Assembly (NCBI GenBank): GCA_030434245.1
Contig: JAUISX010000002.1
Location: 124,001 to 188,000, forward strand
From: Porphyromonadaceae bacterium W3.11
GTDB lineage: Bacteria; Bacteroidota; Bacteroidia; Bacteroidales; Porphyromonadaceae
DNA length: 64,000 nt
Reading direction: 5' to 3'
Below are positions 44,430-52,988 of the stretch, in pieces. The position numbers were made by a program, and so were the translations under genes. Each line of letters starts with the position of its first letter. Positions within the stretch are counted from its first letter, which is position 1. The notes under the pieces are model-generated. The model worked only from the letters and a program-made list of their open reading frames with translations. It had not been told where the DNA came from and made no database searches.

Positions 44430-45890
44430 ATGACTACACACGAACCAAAGATTGTATTTAAGTTCTTTGATGAGATTACTAAGGTACCTCGTCCAAGCAA
44501 GAAAGAAGAGAAGATGATCGCATATCTCGAAAACTTTGCTAAGGAGCACGGTATCGAAATGAAAAAAGACCACGTGGGCAATATCGTCATGAAAAAGCCA
44601 GCGACTTCAGGCTACGAAGATCGCAAGAGCATCATCATGCAGAGCCACATGGATATGGTCTGTGAGAAGAATAATGATGTAGAATTCAACTTCGAAACAG
44701 ACGCTATTAAGACTAAAATAGTAGATGGCTGGTTAACAGCAGAAGGTACAACCCTCGGTGCTGACAATGGTATAGGATGTGCTACTCAGCTTGCCGTACT
44801 TGCATCGGACGATATAGAGCATGGTCCAATAGAAGCTTTATTTACCATAGATGAGGAAACAGGTTTGACTGGTGCTATGGAGCTTCAGCCTGGATTCTTC
44901 GATAGTGAAATCCTGCTTAACCTAGACTCAGAGGACGAAGGTGAGATCTTTATCGGATGTGCCGGTGGTATGGGTACTATGGCAGAGTATTACTACGAAA
45001 AAGCTTATGCTGATCCTGATCTTATCTACCTAGATATTACAGTTAAGGGCCTTTCAGGCGGTCACTCAGGTGGTGATATTCACCTACAGAGAGGTAATGC
45101 CGTTAAGATCCTAGCTCGTGCACTCTTTGGCTTAGCTGATGAAGTGGACTTCGTCCTTGCGAGCATCCAAGGTGGTAACCTGCATAATGCTATCCCTCGT
45201 GAAGCTCATGCTGTCATCGGTATCCCATCTAATCAGAAGGAGGATGTCGCTGTATTCATCAATACTTTCTCTGGGGATATCCACAATGAGCACAAGGAGT
45301 CTGATCCTAATGCTGTAGTGGTAGCTACCTCTACTGAAAAACCTGAATTTGTTATCGATGAAGAGACTACTGTCAACCTACTTTACGCACTTGTAGCTTG
45401 TCCACATGGTGTAATGGGTATGAGTCAGGTTATCCATGGTCTAGTTGAGACCTCTACCAACCTAGCAAGCGTGAAGATGCAAGAGCGTGATGGCTTCCCT
45501 GTCATCTATGTAGAGACTAGCCAAAGAAGCTCATCAGAATCTCTAAAGAAAATGGTAGGAGAGATGGTGTCAGCTGTTTTCGAACTATCAGGTGCAGTCG
45601 TTTCTGAGCGTGACGGTTACCCAGGTTGGGAGCCTAACCCAGAGAGCGAAATCATGGAAGTCGCTAAGAAGACTTATCATGATCTGTTCAATAAGGATCC
45701 TGAAATTAAGGCGATCCATGCTGGACTTGAGTGCGGACTATTCAAGGAAAAATATCCTCACCTAGATATGATCAGCTTTGGTCCTACTATGCGTGACGTA
45801 CACTCACCAGATGAGCGTATGGAGATTAAGACCGTTAAGATGTTCTGGGATCACTTACTTATGATTCTAAAGAATGCTCCTAAGAAGTAA
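44430..45890 (+). CDS. pepD: Aminoacyl-histidine dipeptidase
   Basis: This 486-residue M20-family metallopeptidase cleaves Xaa-His dipeptides. The Zn ligands and catalytic residues lie in MQSHMDMVCE (His-x-Asp), LGADNGIGCA (bridging Asp), FTIDEETGLTGA (catalytic Glu pair) and LDSEDEGEIFIGCAGG. A GLSGGHSGGDIHLQRGNA lid motif is clear. Peptide use fits the asaccharolytic life style of many Porphyromonadaceae. Confidence 0.95.
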   Translation: MTTHEPKIVFKFFDEITKVPRPSKKEEKMIAYLENFAKEHGIEMKKDHVGNIVMKKPATSGYEDRKSIIMQSHMDMVCEKNNDVEFNFETDAIKTKIVDGWLTAEGTTLGADNGIGCATQLAVLASDDIEHGPIEALFTIDEETGLTGAMELQPGFFDSEILLNLDSEDEGEIFIGCAGGMGTMAEYYYEKAYADPDLIYLDITVKGLSGGHSGGDIHLQRGNAVKILARALFGLADEVDFVLASIQGGNLHNAIPREAHAVIGIPSNQKEDVAVFINTFSGDIHNEHKESDPNAVVVATSTEKPEFVIDEETTVNLLYALVACPHGVMGMSQVIHGLVETSTNLASVKMQERDGFPVIYVETSQRSSSESLKKMVGEMVSAVFELSGAVVSERDGYPGWEPNPESEIMEVAKKTYHDLFNKDPEIKAIHAGLECGLFKEKYPHLDMISFGPTMRDVHSPDERMEIKTVKMFWDHLLMILKNAPKK

Positions 45891-45923
45891 TCCTAACCTC
45901 TTAGACTAAAGTTGCATCTAAAA

Positions 45924-47030
45924 ATGTACACAGCCACTCGGTATCTTCAGCCACATAGGCACAGAGTTACCGAGTGGCTTTTATTTATTATATTGATAAT
46001 GTCTCTAGGTATCCACAATAGAGCTAACGCACAAAACCCAAAAACTAAGGAGGAGTCCGTCAGGGTGATGTTCTACAATGTCGAAAACCTATTCGACACC
46101 ATTGACGATCCCGAGACGGATGATAAGCAATTCCTTCCTGATGGCATATACCACTGGGATACAAAACGATACAGACAGAAACTAAAGCATATAGCTTGGG
46201 TTATTTCCAACATTTCTGGTTGGGATTACCCTGGCATAATTGGGTTAGTAGAGATCGAAAATGATCTTGTCATAAAGGACCTCCTGAAGCAACCTTCTCT
46301 TAAAAACATTCCGTATCAATATGCTGTAACGAAGGGTGCAGATCCACGGGGGATCGATGTGGCTCTCCTATGGGATAGCCGACGCTATCGCATGGTGCAT
46401 GCTAATGAAGTACCACATTATGGGAGACCACTGAATTATAGTTTGGGCCAAGATCCTAGACCGCTGGAAGAGAGGGATGGAACAGGTCGTAACTCTCTAT
46501 GGATTACACTGCAGAATAAAGCTAGTCGGAAGATGATAGATGTCTTTGTGGTCCACGCACCAAGCCGCAGGGGAGGTGTTCGCCCGACAACAGCCAAACG
46601 CTCTGAGGTGATAGAGAAGATTCAGCGTATTATTGCGAAGACCAAAAAGAGTCACAAGGATAGTCGTATCATTGTGATGGGCGACTTCAATGACAATCCC
46701 TCTAGTATCCCGATCAAGAAAGTACTCCAAGCACGTAAGATTGAGCCTAAGGACTCCATCTTTGACTCTATGCAACTCTATAACCTCGCCTACCCCATTG
46801 AGCGTGAAGGTGGGGGTACACACTGCTACTCGGGACGGTTATGGACTCCTGATCAGATCATTGTCTCAGGGAACCTACTCAATGAGATTCCACAGAAACG
46901 TATTCAGATATTCAAGCACTCTGAACTATGGAATGCTAAACGCAAAATCATGAATAGGACCTATACGGGTAATTTTTATAAAGGAGGATATTCTGATCAC
47001 TTACCCGTTTTTATTGATATAAAGCTATAG
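45924..47030 (+). CDS. Secreted endonuclease/exonuclease/phosphatase (EEP) family protein
   Basis: The protein has 368 residues from the ATG at 45924. A hydrophobic segment (about 18-36) ends RANAQ, a signal-peptide-like cleavage site. The EEP fold follows: Asn-Glu in MFYNVENLFDT, Glu in GLVEIEND, FVVHAPSRRGG, the metal-site VMGDFNDNPSS and the terminal SDHLPVFID with catalytic Asp-His. The substrate may be nucleic acid, nucleotides or inositol phosphates; the family does not decide. It lies 3 bases before rlmH. Confidence 0.88.
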   Translation: MYTATRYLQPHRHRVTEWLLFIILIMSLGIHNRANAQNPKTKEESVRVMFYNVENLFDTIDDPETDDKQFLPDGIYHWDTKRYRQKLKHIAWVISNISGWDYPGIIGLVEIENDLVIKDLLKQPSLKNIPYQYAVTKGADPRGIDVALLWDSRRYRMVHANEVPHYGRPLNYSLGQDPRPLEERDGTGRNSLWITLQNKASRKMIDVFVVHAPSRRGGVRPTTAKRSEVIEKIQRIIAKTKKSHKDSRIIVMGDFNDNPSSIPIKKVLQARKIEPKDSIFDSMQLYNLAYPIEREGGGTHCYSGRLWTPDQIIVSGNLLNEIPQKRIQIFKHSELWNAKRKIMNRTYTGNFYKGGYSDHLPVFIDIKL

Positions 47031-47033
47031 CCT

Positions 47034-47510
47034 ATGCAGGGGATTAAGTTACTATTTGTCGGTCGCACAGACAAATCCGAAATCAGAGCCCTCATGCAAG
47101 AGTATGAGAAGCGTCTCTCAAGATTTATCCAACTAGAAATACAGGAGCTACCTGACATCAAAACCCGGAAAAATCTAAGTCATGACGAGCAGAAGAGACT
47201 AGAAGGAGAGATGATACTATCTGCTGTAGCTCCGCAGGATGATGTCATCCTAATGGATGAGCACGGCAAGCAACCCACATCCATAGAACTAGCAAGGATT
47301 TTGGAGCAGAAAACCCTCACGGTACCCAAGAGACTCATCTTTGTTATCGGTGGTCCATATGGCTTTTCACAGGAGGTATATCAAAGATGCCCACAAAAGC
47401 TATCCCTCAGTAAGCTAACCTTTTCACACCAGATGGTGCGGCTCTTCTTGATTGAGCAGATATACAGAGGCTTCACTATTCTTCACAATCACCCATACCA
47501 CCATGAATGA
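47034..47510 (+). CDS. rlmH: 23S rRNA (pseudouridine1915-N3)-methyltransferase
   Basis: This 158-residue SPOUT methyltransferase has the knot motif FVIGGPYGFSQEV and the C-terminal SKLTFSHQMVRLFLIEQIYRG (in parts: SKLTFSHQMVR, LIEQIYRG). Residues DEHGKQPTS are also conserved. Its product modifies the helix 69 pseudouridine of 23S rRNA. The stop lies beyond an alternative truA start, so translation of the two genes may overlap. Confidence 0.96.
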   Translation: MQGIKLLFVGRTDKSEIRALMQEYEKRLSRFIQLEIQELPDIKTRKNLSHDEQKRLEGEMILSAVAPQDDVILMDEHGKQPTSIELARILEQKTLTVPKRLIFVIGGPYGFSQEVYQRCPQKLSLSKLTFSHQMVRLFLIEQIYRGFTILHNHPYHHE

Positions 47511-47520
47511 TCACGATACC

Positions 47521-48303
47521 ATGGCTCGCTATGTCCTAACGCTCCAATACGATGGGACTGATTTTGTTGGTTGGCAAAGCCAACCTAGCGGCAGAACCAT
47601 ACAGACCACCATCGAGGAACGCATTCAGACCATCCTAAGAGAACCTCTACCCATAGTAGGAGCAGGTCGTACCGATACTGGAGTCCATGCCCGCAAGATG
47701 ATGGCACATATAGACTTCTCAGAGTCAAGAGAGGAAGAGCTACCTGAGCTATTCTTCCGACTCAACCGTTTTCTGCCACACGACATCGCTATATGTTCAC
47801 TCCACAAGGTCTCTCCCGAATTCCACGCACGATTTTCCGCCACATCAAGGACCTACAGATACTATATATCTCTAGTCAGAAGCCCCTTTACGAGACATTT
47901 CTATACTTACGTCCCATGGGCATTGGACTTTGAGTTGATGAATGAAACTGCTCAGTCACTACTTGGGACAAAAGATTTCACCACATTTTCCAAGAGTCAT
48001 ACAGATGTGTACACACACATCTGTCAGGTCAAGTGTGTCCAATGGAAAGCACTAGGTAATGACACTTATTGCTTTGAAATCACCGCCAATCGCTTTCTTC
48101 GCAACATGGTGCGTGCTACTGTCGGAACTCTTATGGATGTGGGGAGAGGAAAAATAACAAAAGCCGAGTTCATTAAGAGGCTTGACTTAAAAGATAGGAC
48201 ACAAAATATAACCACGGCCCCAGCAACAGGACTTTTCCTAGAGGAGATTACCTATCCAGAAGAGCTGATAGGAGACCTTCTATGGAAAGCATCGGCTGAG
48301 TAA
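47521..48303 (+). CDS. truA: tRNA pseudouridine(38-40) synthase
   Basis: The protein has 260 residues from the ATG at 47521, chosen because the family begins M-x-R-Y; an in-frame ATG at 47503 that overlaps rlmH by eight bases is possible. The catalytic Asp is in GAGRTDTGVHA. YDGTDFVGWQ and the C-terminal FLRNMVRATVGTLMDVG are conserved. Confidence 0.95.
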   Translation: MARYVLTLQYDGTDFVGWQSQPSGRTIQTTIEERIQTILREPLPIVGAGRTDTGVHARKMMAHIDFSESREEELPELFFRLNRFLPHDIAICSLHKVSPEFHARFSATSRTYRYYISLVRSPFTRHFYTYVPWALDFELMNETAQSLLGTKDFTTFSKSHTDVYTHICQVKCVQWKALGNDTYCFEITANRFLRNMVRATVGTLMDVGRGKITKAEFIKRLDLKDRTQNITTAPATGLFLEEITYPEELIGDLLWKASAE

Positions 48304-48323
48304 ACCTCTATAAGCTCACAGAT

Positions 48324-49280
48324 ATGTTGAAGATTGTAGGCATTATGCTTCTCGGAGTCCTCCTTGGGTGGCTCCTCCGTAAGCGACAATTCCTCTATAC
48401 CCAGAAAAGCATTACCCTACTCATCTGGCTACTTCTCTTTACTCTAGGATTAGAAGTAGGTTCAGATGAAGATGTGATCACGAACCTCCCCTCGCTTGGA
48501 GGACAAGCCGTTGTGATTGCACTCACAGCAAGCATCGTGGCCATCTTAGCAGGCTGGGTACTATGGAAGATCGGAAAGCGTGAAGACCCTTCCCATAAGG
48601 GTGAACGGTTAGTAAAGGATGCCGAAGAAAGCCAACGACGTCCCCTACTCTATAGAATATGGGAGCAGTTTGGAGATAACCTGATCATCCTTCTCATCTT
48701 CGCCCTCGGTATCATTGTAGGGATCAATGGCAAGATGCAGGAAATCGTACAAGCAGGAGTCAGCATCGTGATGCTCTACTGCCTGATGTTTGCCGTCGGG
48801 TTCAGTATAGGAAATAACTCAGAGACACTAACACAGTTCAGACATATACCACCCCGCTTTCTAATGCTGCCCTTCTTCAGCATAGTAGGCAGCCTTATAG
48901 GTGGGGCTATAGCGGGACTGATACTTCATCAAAATTTATATACCACCATTGCAGTCAGTTCCGGACAGGCCTACTACTCACTATCAAGTGTAATCATCAC
49001 GGAGCAGGTAGGAGCAGCATTAGGAGCTGTGGCACTCCTCTCAAATATCTTCCGAGAGCTCTTCACGGTACTACTCGCCCCTATTATTGTTCGCCTCTTT
49101 GGTCCCCTAGCCCTTATCTCATCAGGAGGAGCCACCACAATGGATGTCACCCTTCCATTCGTCCTAAAGTCAGCTGGTCCACAATACCTAGTCACCTCTA
49201 TCTACAGTGGATTTGTCTGTGATTTCAGTGTCCCATTCTTAGTCACCTTCTTCGCCTCAAAGGCCATACCACTTCTATAA
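48324..49280 (+). CDS. lysO: LysO-family lysine exporter (DUF340), fused full-length form
   Basis: This 318-residue inner-membrane protein has about eight helices. The N-terminal part has GVLLGWLLRKR and the C-terminal part NIFRELFTVLLAPIIVRLFG, SSGGATTMDVTLPF and TSIYSGFVCDFSVPFLV, the LysO signature region. A soluble loop (about 85-110) joins the two halves. In many Bacteroidetes the halves are separate genes; here they are one. The role, export of lysine or toxic analogues, rests on the E. coli homologue. Confidence 0.85.
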   Translation: MLKIVGIMLLGVLLGWLLRKRQFLYTQKSITLLIWLLLFTLGLEVGSDEDVITNLPSLGGQAVVIALTASIVAILAGWVLWKIGKREDPSHKGERLVKDAEESQRRPLLYRIWEQFGDNLIILLIFALGIIVGINGKMQEIVQAGVSIVMLYCLMFAVGFSIGNNSETLTQFRHIPPRFLMLPFFSIVGSLIGGAIAGLILHQNLYTTIAVSSGQAYYSLSSVIITEQVGAALGAVALLSNIFRELFTVLLAPIIVRLFGPLALISSGGATTMDVTLPFVLKSAGPQYLVTSIYSGFVCDFSVPFLVTFFASKAIPLL

Positions 49281-49296
49281 TCCCCCTAAAAATGTT

Positions 49297-49304
49297 ATCT
49301 TTGT
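49297..49304 (+). promoter_or_regulatory. -7 promoter element of smpB
   Basis: TATCTTTG fits TAnnTTTG, 20 bases before the smpB start, implying a very short leader. Confidence 0.65.
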
Positions 49305-49324
49305 AAGCTAAGAGAGAAGATGTT

Positions 49325-49816
49325 ATGGCTAAGAAAAAAAAGAATGATAATAAGATCAAAGCGGGAGCACGTGTCTTGATAAAGAATAGACGTGCCACTT
49401 TTGATTACGAAATACTTGACACTTACACTGCTGGGATCATGTTACTGGGTACGGAGATTAAGTCCATACGACTCGGTAAGGCTTCCTTGGTAGATACTTT
49501 CTGTATCATCGATCATGGAGAAGTGTGGGTAAAGAATCTCTACATCGCCGAATACTTCTTTGGTTCATATAACAACCACAACGAACGAAGAGATAGGAAG
49601 CTACTACTGAATAAAAAAGAGATTAGAGCTCTCGAGCAGGATACGAAAGATTCAGGCTTCACTATTATTCCTCTCAAACTATTTATCAATGGAAAAGGTC
49701 TTGCAAAACTAGAAATAGGCCTTGCAAGAGGTAAGAAACAGTATGACAAACGTGAGTCCATCAAGGAGAGAGACACCAAGAGAGAGCTAGCCCAAGTACT
49801 AAAGCATAGATACTAA
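49325..49816 (+). CDS. smpB: SsrA-binding protein
   Basis: This 163-residue tmRNA-binding protein rescues stalled ribosomes. It has [32 protein letters not shown] and a basic C-terminal tail [12 protein letters not shown] typical of SmpB. tmRNA itself is not in the window. Confidence 0.96.
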   Translation: MAKKKKNDNKIKAGARVLIKNRRATFDYEILDTYTAGIMLLGTEIKSIRLGKASLVDTFCIIDHGEVWVKNLYIAEYFFGSYNNHNERRDRKLLLNKKEIRALEQDTKDSGFTIIPLKLFINGKGLAKLEIGLARGKKQYDKRESIKERDTKRELAQVLKHRY

Positions 49817-49862
49817 CATCACATCTCCTTACCGAGATGGATAACATCACTTGAGAGTCATA

Positions 49863-50303
49863 CTACCACAGTGTAGGATGGCTCTTCTTTTTGCTATGTG
49901 TCAAAGCATTATAGGCATCCACAGCCTTAACTTCCAACTCCGGAGTCATATAGTCATTTACCAACTTCAGTACATAGGTCACGACCACCAAGTCGTCAGA
50001 AAAACCTATAATCGCTGGTAAAAAATCTGGTATCAAATCTACTGGAAGGATAAAATAGCCCAACGCCCCCATAATGTACAGCTTCGTACGCATAGGAGTA
50101 CTCTTCGCCTGGAGGACGAAGTACAGCTTAAAGATTGGTAAGAGCACCACTTCGCCTAAGACCCCAGCTACCGATAACAACTTATCGTACAAGCTCATCT
50201 CATCATAGTTTGGGACATACTTATACAGATCATTCGGCTGTATGTTCTTTAATAACGCGTATGCTCTCTTAGAGTATTTAAGTATATTTCTTTTCTTCAT
50301 CAC
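49863..50303 (-). CDS. YkvA-like (DUF1232) membrane protein
   Basis: This 146-residue protein has the DUF1232 motif LGYFILPVDLIPDFLPAIIGFSDD (in part: ILPVDLIPDFLP) in its middle, embedded in hydrophobic helices (about 47-65 and 78-110). The family function is unknown. Two Met codons open the frame. It is convergent with smpB, whose stop lies 47 bases away. Confidence 0.8.
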   Translation of the reverse strand: MMKKRNILKYSKRAYALLKNIQPNDLYKYVPNYDEMSLYDKLLSVAGVLGEVVLLPIFKLYFVLQAKSTPMRTKLYIMGALGYFILPVDLIPDFLPAIIGFSDDLVVVTYVLKLVNDYMTPELEVKAVDAYNALTHSKKKSHPTLW

Positions 50304-50483
50304 CTAATCATCTTTCATACTAGTAACACATAACAATATTACCCAATAATGATGAATTAGTAAAATCCACAAGGGCAATAACCTTTACTATCAACATTTT
50401 ACATAACAAACACTCACACGTTCACACCACTCATAAAGCTTTTGTCGACAAGAATCTTATCCATTAGAGCCATCGCCCTTTCC

Positions 50484-51194
50484 TCAAATCACCTTATCGC
50501 CAATCAATCCCACGAGAAACCCAAGTGTGGCACCTAGCGAAATAAAATGATTCTTCTTCATTTGACTCTCTGGGATAATATCCTGGATGAGTAAGTACAG
50601 AATACCACCGCTAGAGAATATCATCAGATGAGCAGTCAGATTAGGAGAGTCAGATAATAAAAAATATCCGATAAGTGCTGAAAAGACTCCAAAGAAACTC
50701 AATATAAAAAAGCTCATCAACGTCTTTTTGGGTGAAAAATCCCCCGCTACTAGATCCCTATAGGCATTAAACGACTCAGGTAAATTCTGAACCCCGATAA
50801 ATAGAGCCAGCAAAGTAGCCATACGCATATCGGTTGCAAAGACAGCACCGAGAGCAATTGCCTCCGGAATGAAGTCCAGCATCATGGCTAATAGGGTTGC
50901 CAACTTTCCCCCTTTCTTGGATAAGTATTGATCTAAAAACATAAATACCACTGCTCCCGAAAGGAATGTTACGATCATAGGCACCAATGACAGTTTTTCC
51001 ATCCCCTCTGGAACTAATACCAATGCCACAGCTGATAATATGATACCTGCACCGAAAGACATCATAGTGTGAGTGATTTCGGTTTTCGTTGTTGACTTCT
51101 CCGGAAATTTTTTATTGAAAAAATAGGCAATAATCCCACCTATAAAGACCGTGATACCGGCTATCCAAGAATATAGAATAATTAATTTAGTCAT
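50484..51194 (-). CDS. ZIP-family divalent metal transporter
   Basis: This 236-residue transporter has about eight helices. The metal-site helices are visible: DFIPEAIALGAVFA (helix 4 with Glu; the usual His is replaced by Ile/Pro context) and VQNLPESFNAY (helix 5 with Asn, Glu), plus LIQDIIPESQ. The usual His-rich loop is short. It probably imports Zn, Fe or Mn; which metal cannot be told. A -7-like TATCTTTA lies upstream on the minus strand at 51228-51235. Confidence 0.83.
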   Translation of the reverse strand: MTKLIILYSWIAGITVFIGGIIAYFFNKKFPEKSTTKTEITHTMMSFGAGIILSAVALVLVPEGMEKLSLVPMIVTFLSGAVVFMFLDQYLSKKGGKLATLLAMMLDFIPEAIALGAVFATDMRMATLLALFIGVQNLPESFNAYRDLVAGDFSPKKTLMSFFILSFFGVFSALIGYFLLSDSPNLTAHLMIFSSGGILYLLIQDIIPESQMKKNHFISLGATLGFLVGLIGDKVI

Positions 51195-51227
51195 ACTTAT
51201 TGCTATTTAATAGTGCGTAAACACGCA

Positions 51228-51235
51228 TAAAGATA
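51228..51235 (-). promoter_or_regulatory. -7-like promoter element of the ZIP transporter gene
   Basis: Read on the minus strand, TATCTTTA is one base from TAnnTTTG, 34 bases before the start codon at 51194. Confidence 0.4.
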
Positions 51236-51392
51236 GTTATTTTTTAAGAATCCATCCTCCCACATTCCTTCCCCGAGCTAGTAAAGGCTATCTACCTTAC
51301 AATTCGAAAGCCACTAGAAACTATATCGCAGGGATTCACTACGAAAACAAAAAATAGTACCCATAAACCACTCACATAAAGAGATGTAAGAT

Positions 51393-51640
51393 ATGTATCA
51401 AAACGCCACGAGTAGAGCATATTTTAAAGAGTATTTGCAGACAATATTTAAGTTATATGAAACGCATCTCGTTCATATAAGATAAAATATTTTTTCCTAT
51501 GTGAAGCACATCTGCTTCCTATAGAAAAAATTCCGTGCCTCTATACGCTCACTTTTCAGCCCACTTCCTTCCATTTCGTTACCCCTCCCTAGTCCTATAA
51601 TAATTAACCTATGTGTGAGTGCCAAATACTGACACAAAAA
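51393..51640 (+). repeat. Palindromic intergenic repeat, copy 2 (about 245 bp)
   Basis: It matches 40975-41215 block by block: CAAAACGC, TAAAGAG, AGACA, AAAATATTTTTT, then three palindromic units (TTCATATAAGAT, TTCCTATGTGAAG and CTTCCTATAGAAAA), CATTTCGTTACCC (51572-51584), and ATTAAC...TGAGTGC. The units have drifted at different bases from copy 1. Confidence 0.6.
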
Positions 51641-51936
51641 GTTAGTAAAGAGCAACACGTTTTGGATGCTTCATAAAAAGAACTAATTATCAGAATTATC
51701 ATCTAATATGCTGATTACTTGAATAATAGATAAGGCACAATACACTTTAGACGAGGGGTCAGGAAAAATAATAATACAGGAGATCCAACTCGAAAGCAAT
51801 AGAATATCTCCGTACAAAGCTCTCTAATGGAGGGGGTGGTCTTTTCTTGGATAGCTCTAAGAAAAATCTAAAGATATTTTGGAGCTAAACCCCTGACTAT
51901 TTAGGGCAGAGTAGTCGGTGATTGGGAAAATATTGG
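51641..51936. other. AT-rich intergenic DNA, nothing assigned
   Basis: I see no gene or well-formed terminator between the repeat and the next promoter. A few short inverted repeats (for example TGACTA/TAGTCG near 51894-51917) are too weak to call. Confidence 0.35.
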
Positions 51937-51944
51937 TACCTTTG
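51937..51944 (+). promoter_or_regulatory. -7 promoter element of the HU/SPOR protein gene
   Basis: TACCTTTG fits TAnnTTTG, 30 bases before the ATG at 51975. It supports that start over the ATG at 51918, which lies upstream of the promoter. Confidence 0.65.
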
Positions 51945-51974
51945 GGTGGAAGATATTTTCGAAGAGATAACTAT

Positions 51975-52967
51975 ATGAAGAGAGTCATAAAGCATATCGA
52001 GCAACTTTTATATAAGCAGGAGTGCGTCATTGTGCCCTCATTGGGTGCGTTCATACGTCATCATAGGTCTGCATCACAGGATATGGGACGAGGATTGATC
52101 TACCCAGGTAAATCTGAAATTACATTTAATGCCGCTCTGTCTCAAGGCGATGGACTTTTGGTCCAGAGTTATGCGGAGGCTTTCTCTTTTGGATACAAAC
52201 GGGCTCAATCTCTTTTAGAGAGTGATGTACAGGAGTTGAAGTCCGCTCTTTCTGAGAATGGAGTAGTACAGATAGGACAGGTAGGGAAGTTGATGCAGGA
52301 TCGTGCTGATGGACGCATCTCTTTTATTCCTAATCCAGATCATCCTTTCTCCGTGGATTATTATGGCTTACAGCCGGTGGCTATGCTACCTAGGCTTCGG
52401 ACTCATAATAATGATGAGAGTCAGAGCCTATCTACATCAAGAAGGAAGGGGGACGTTTATTACCTTCCTATTAATCTCCGTGCCGTAAGGTATGGAACGG
52501 CTGCTGCCGTCGTGGCTGCTCTTGCCTTGTTGATTCCTAGCCAGAAGCTAACTAATCCATCCGATGGCAAGCTTCAGTATCAAGCAGGATTTTTAACCCC
52601 TCAAAAGAGTGTCATAGAGACCTCAAATGAAACTAAGGAGGATATTCCGGTAGTAGACTTTACCGATGACTCTGCTTCTACAACTAGGGATAATGTGAGT
52701 GACATTAATATAGTTCGCACTCCAGTGGGTCATGTGCGTTATTACATAGTGATAGCGACATTATCTAATGAGGTCCAGTTTGACAAATATATCGAGACCC
52801 ATTCAAAGGACATTGAATCACTCGAGCATCTAGGAGTACTGGTATCTGATACGTACCACCGCGTCTTTGCCGATAGCTTTGAGACCATAGAGGAAGCGAA
52901 AGCTTACCTTAATGAGTTGATCAAAAAGCCGGAATTCTCATCTTCTTGGATACACAAAACAAAATAA
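51975..52967 (+). CDS. HU-like (CCDC81 type) plus SPOR-domain membrane protein
   Basis: This 330-residue protein has an N-terminal HU-like domain (about 1-110: KHIEQLLYKQECVIVPSLGAF, in part VIVPSLGAFI, then ITFNAALSQGDGLL) of the type shared with eukaryotic CCDC81. One transmembrane helix (about 172-187), a polar linker and a C-terminal SPOR domain (about 252-330: RYYIVIATLSN...FADSFETIEEAKAYL) follow. SPOR domains bind peptidoglycan stripped of stem peptides at division sites. The HU-like domain would be cytoplasmic. This protein type is conserved in Bacteroidetes, with unproven function. The next gene begins 21 bases later. Confidence 0.85.
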   Translation: MKRVIKHIEQLLYKQECVIVPSLGAFIRHHRSASQDMGRGLIYPGKSEITFNAALSQGDGLLVQSYAEAFSFGYKRAQSLLESDVQELKSALSENGVVQIGQVGKLMQDRADGRISFIPNPDHPFSVDYYGLQPVAMLPRLRTHNNDESQSLSTSRRKGDVYYLPINLRAVRYGTAAAVVAALALLIPSQKLTNPSDGKLQYQAGFLTPQKSVIETSNETKEDIPVVDFTDDSASTTRDNVSDINIVRTPVGHVRYYIVIATLSNEVQFDKYIETHSKDIESLEHLGVLVSDTYHRVFADSFETIEEAKAYLNELIKKPEFSSSWIHKTK

Positions 52968-52988
52968 TAATTATACCTACACTTACTT

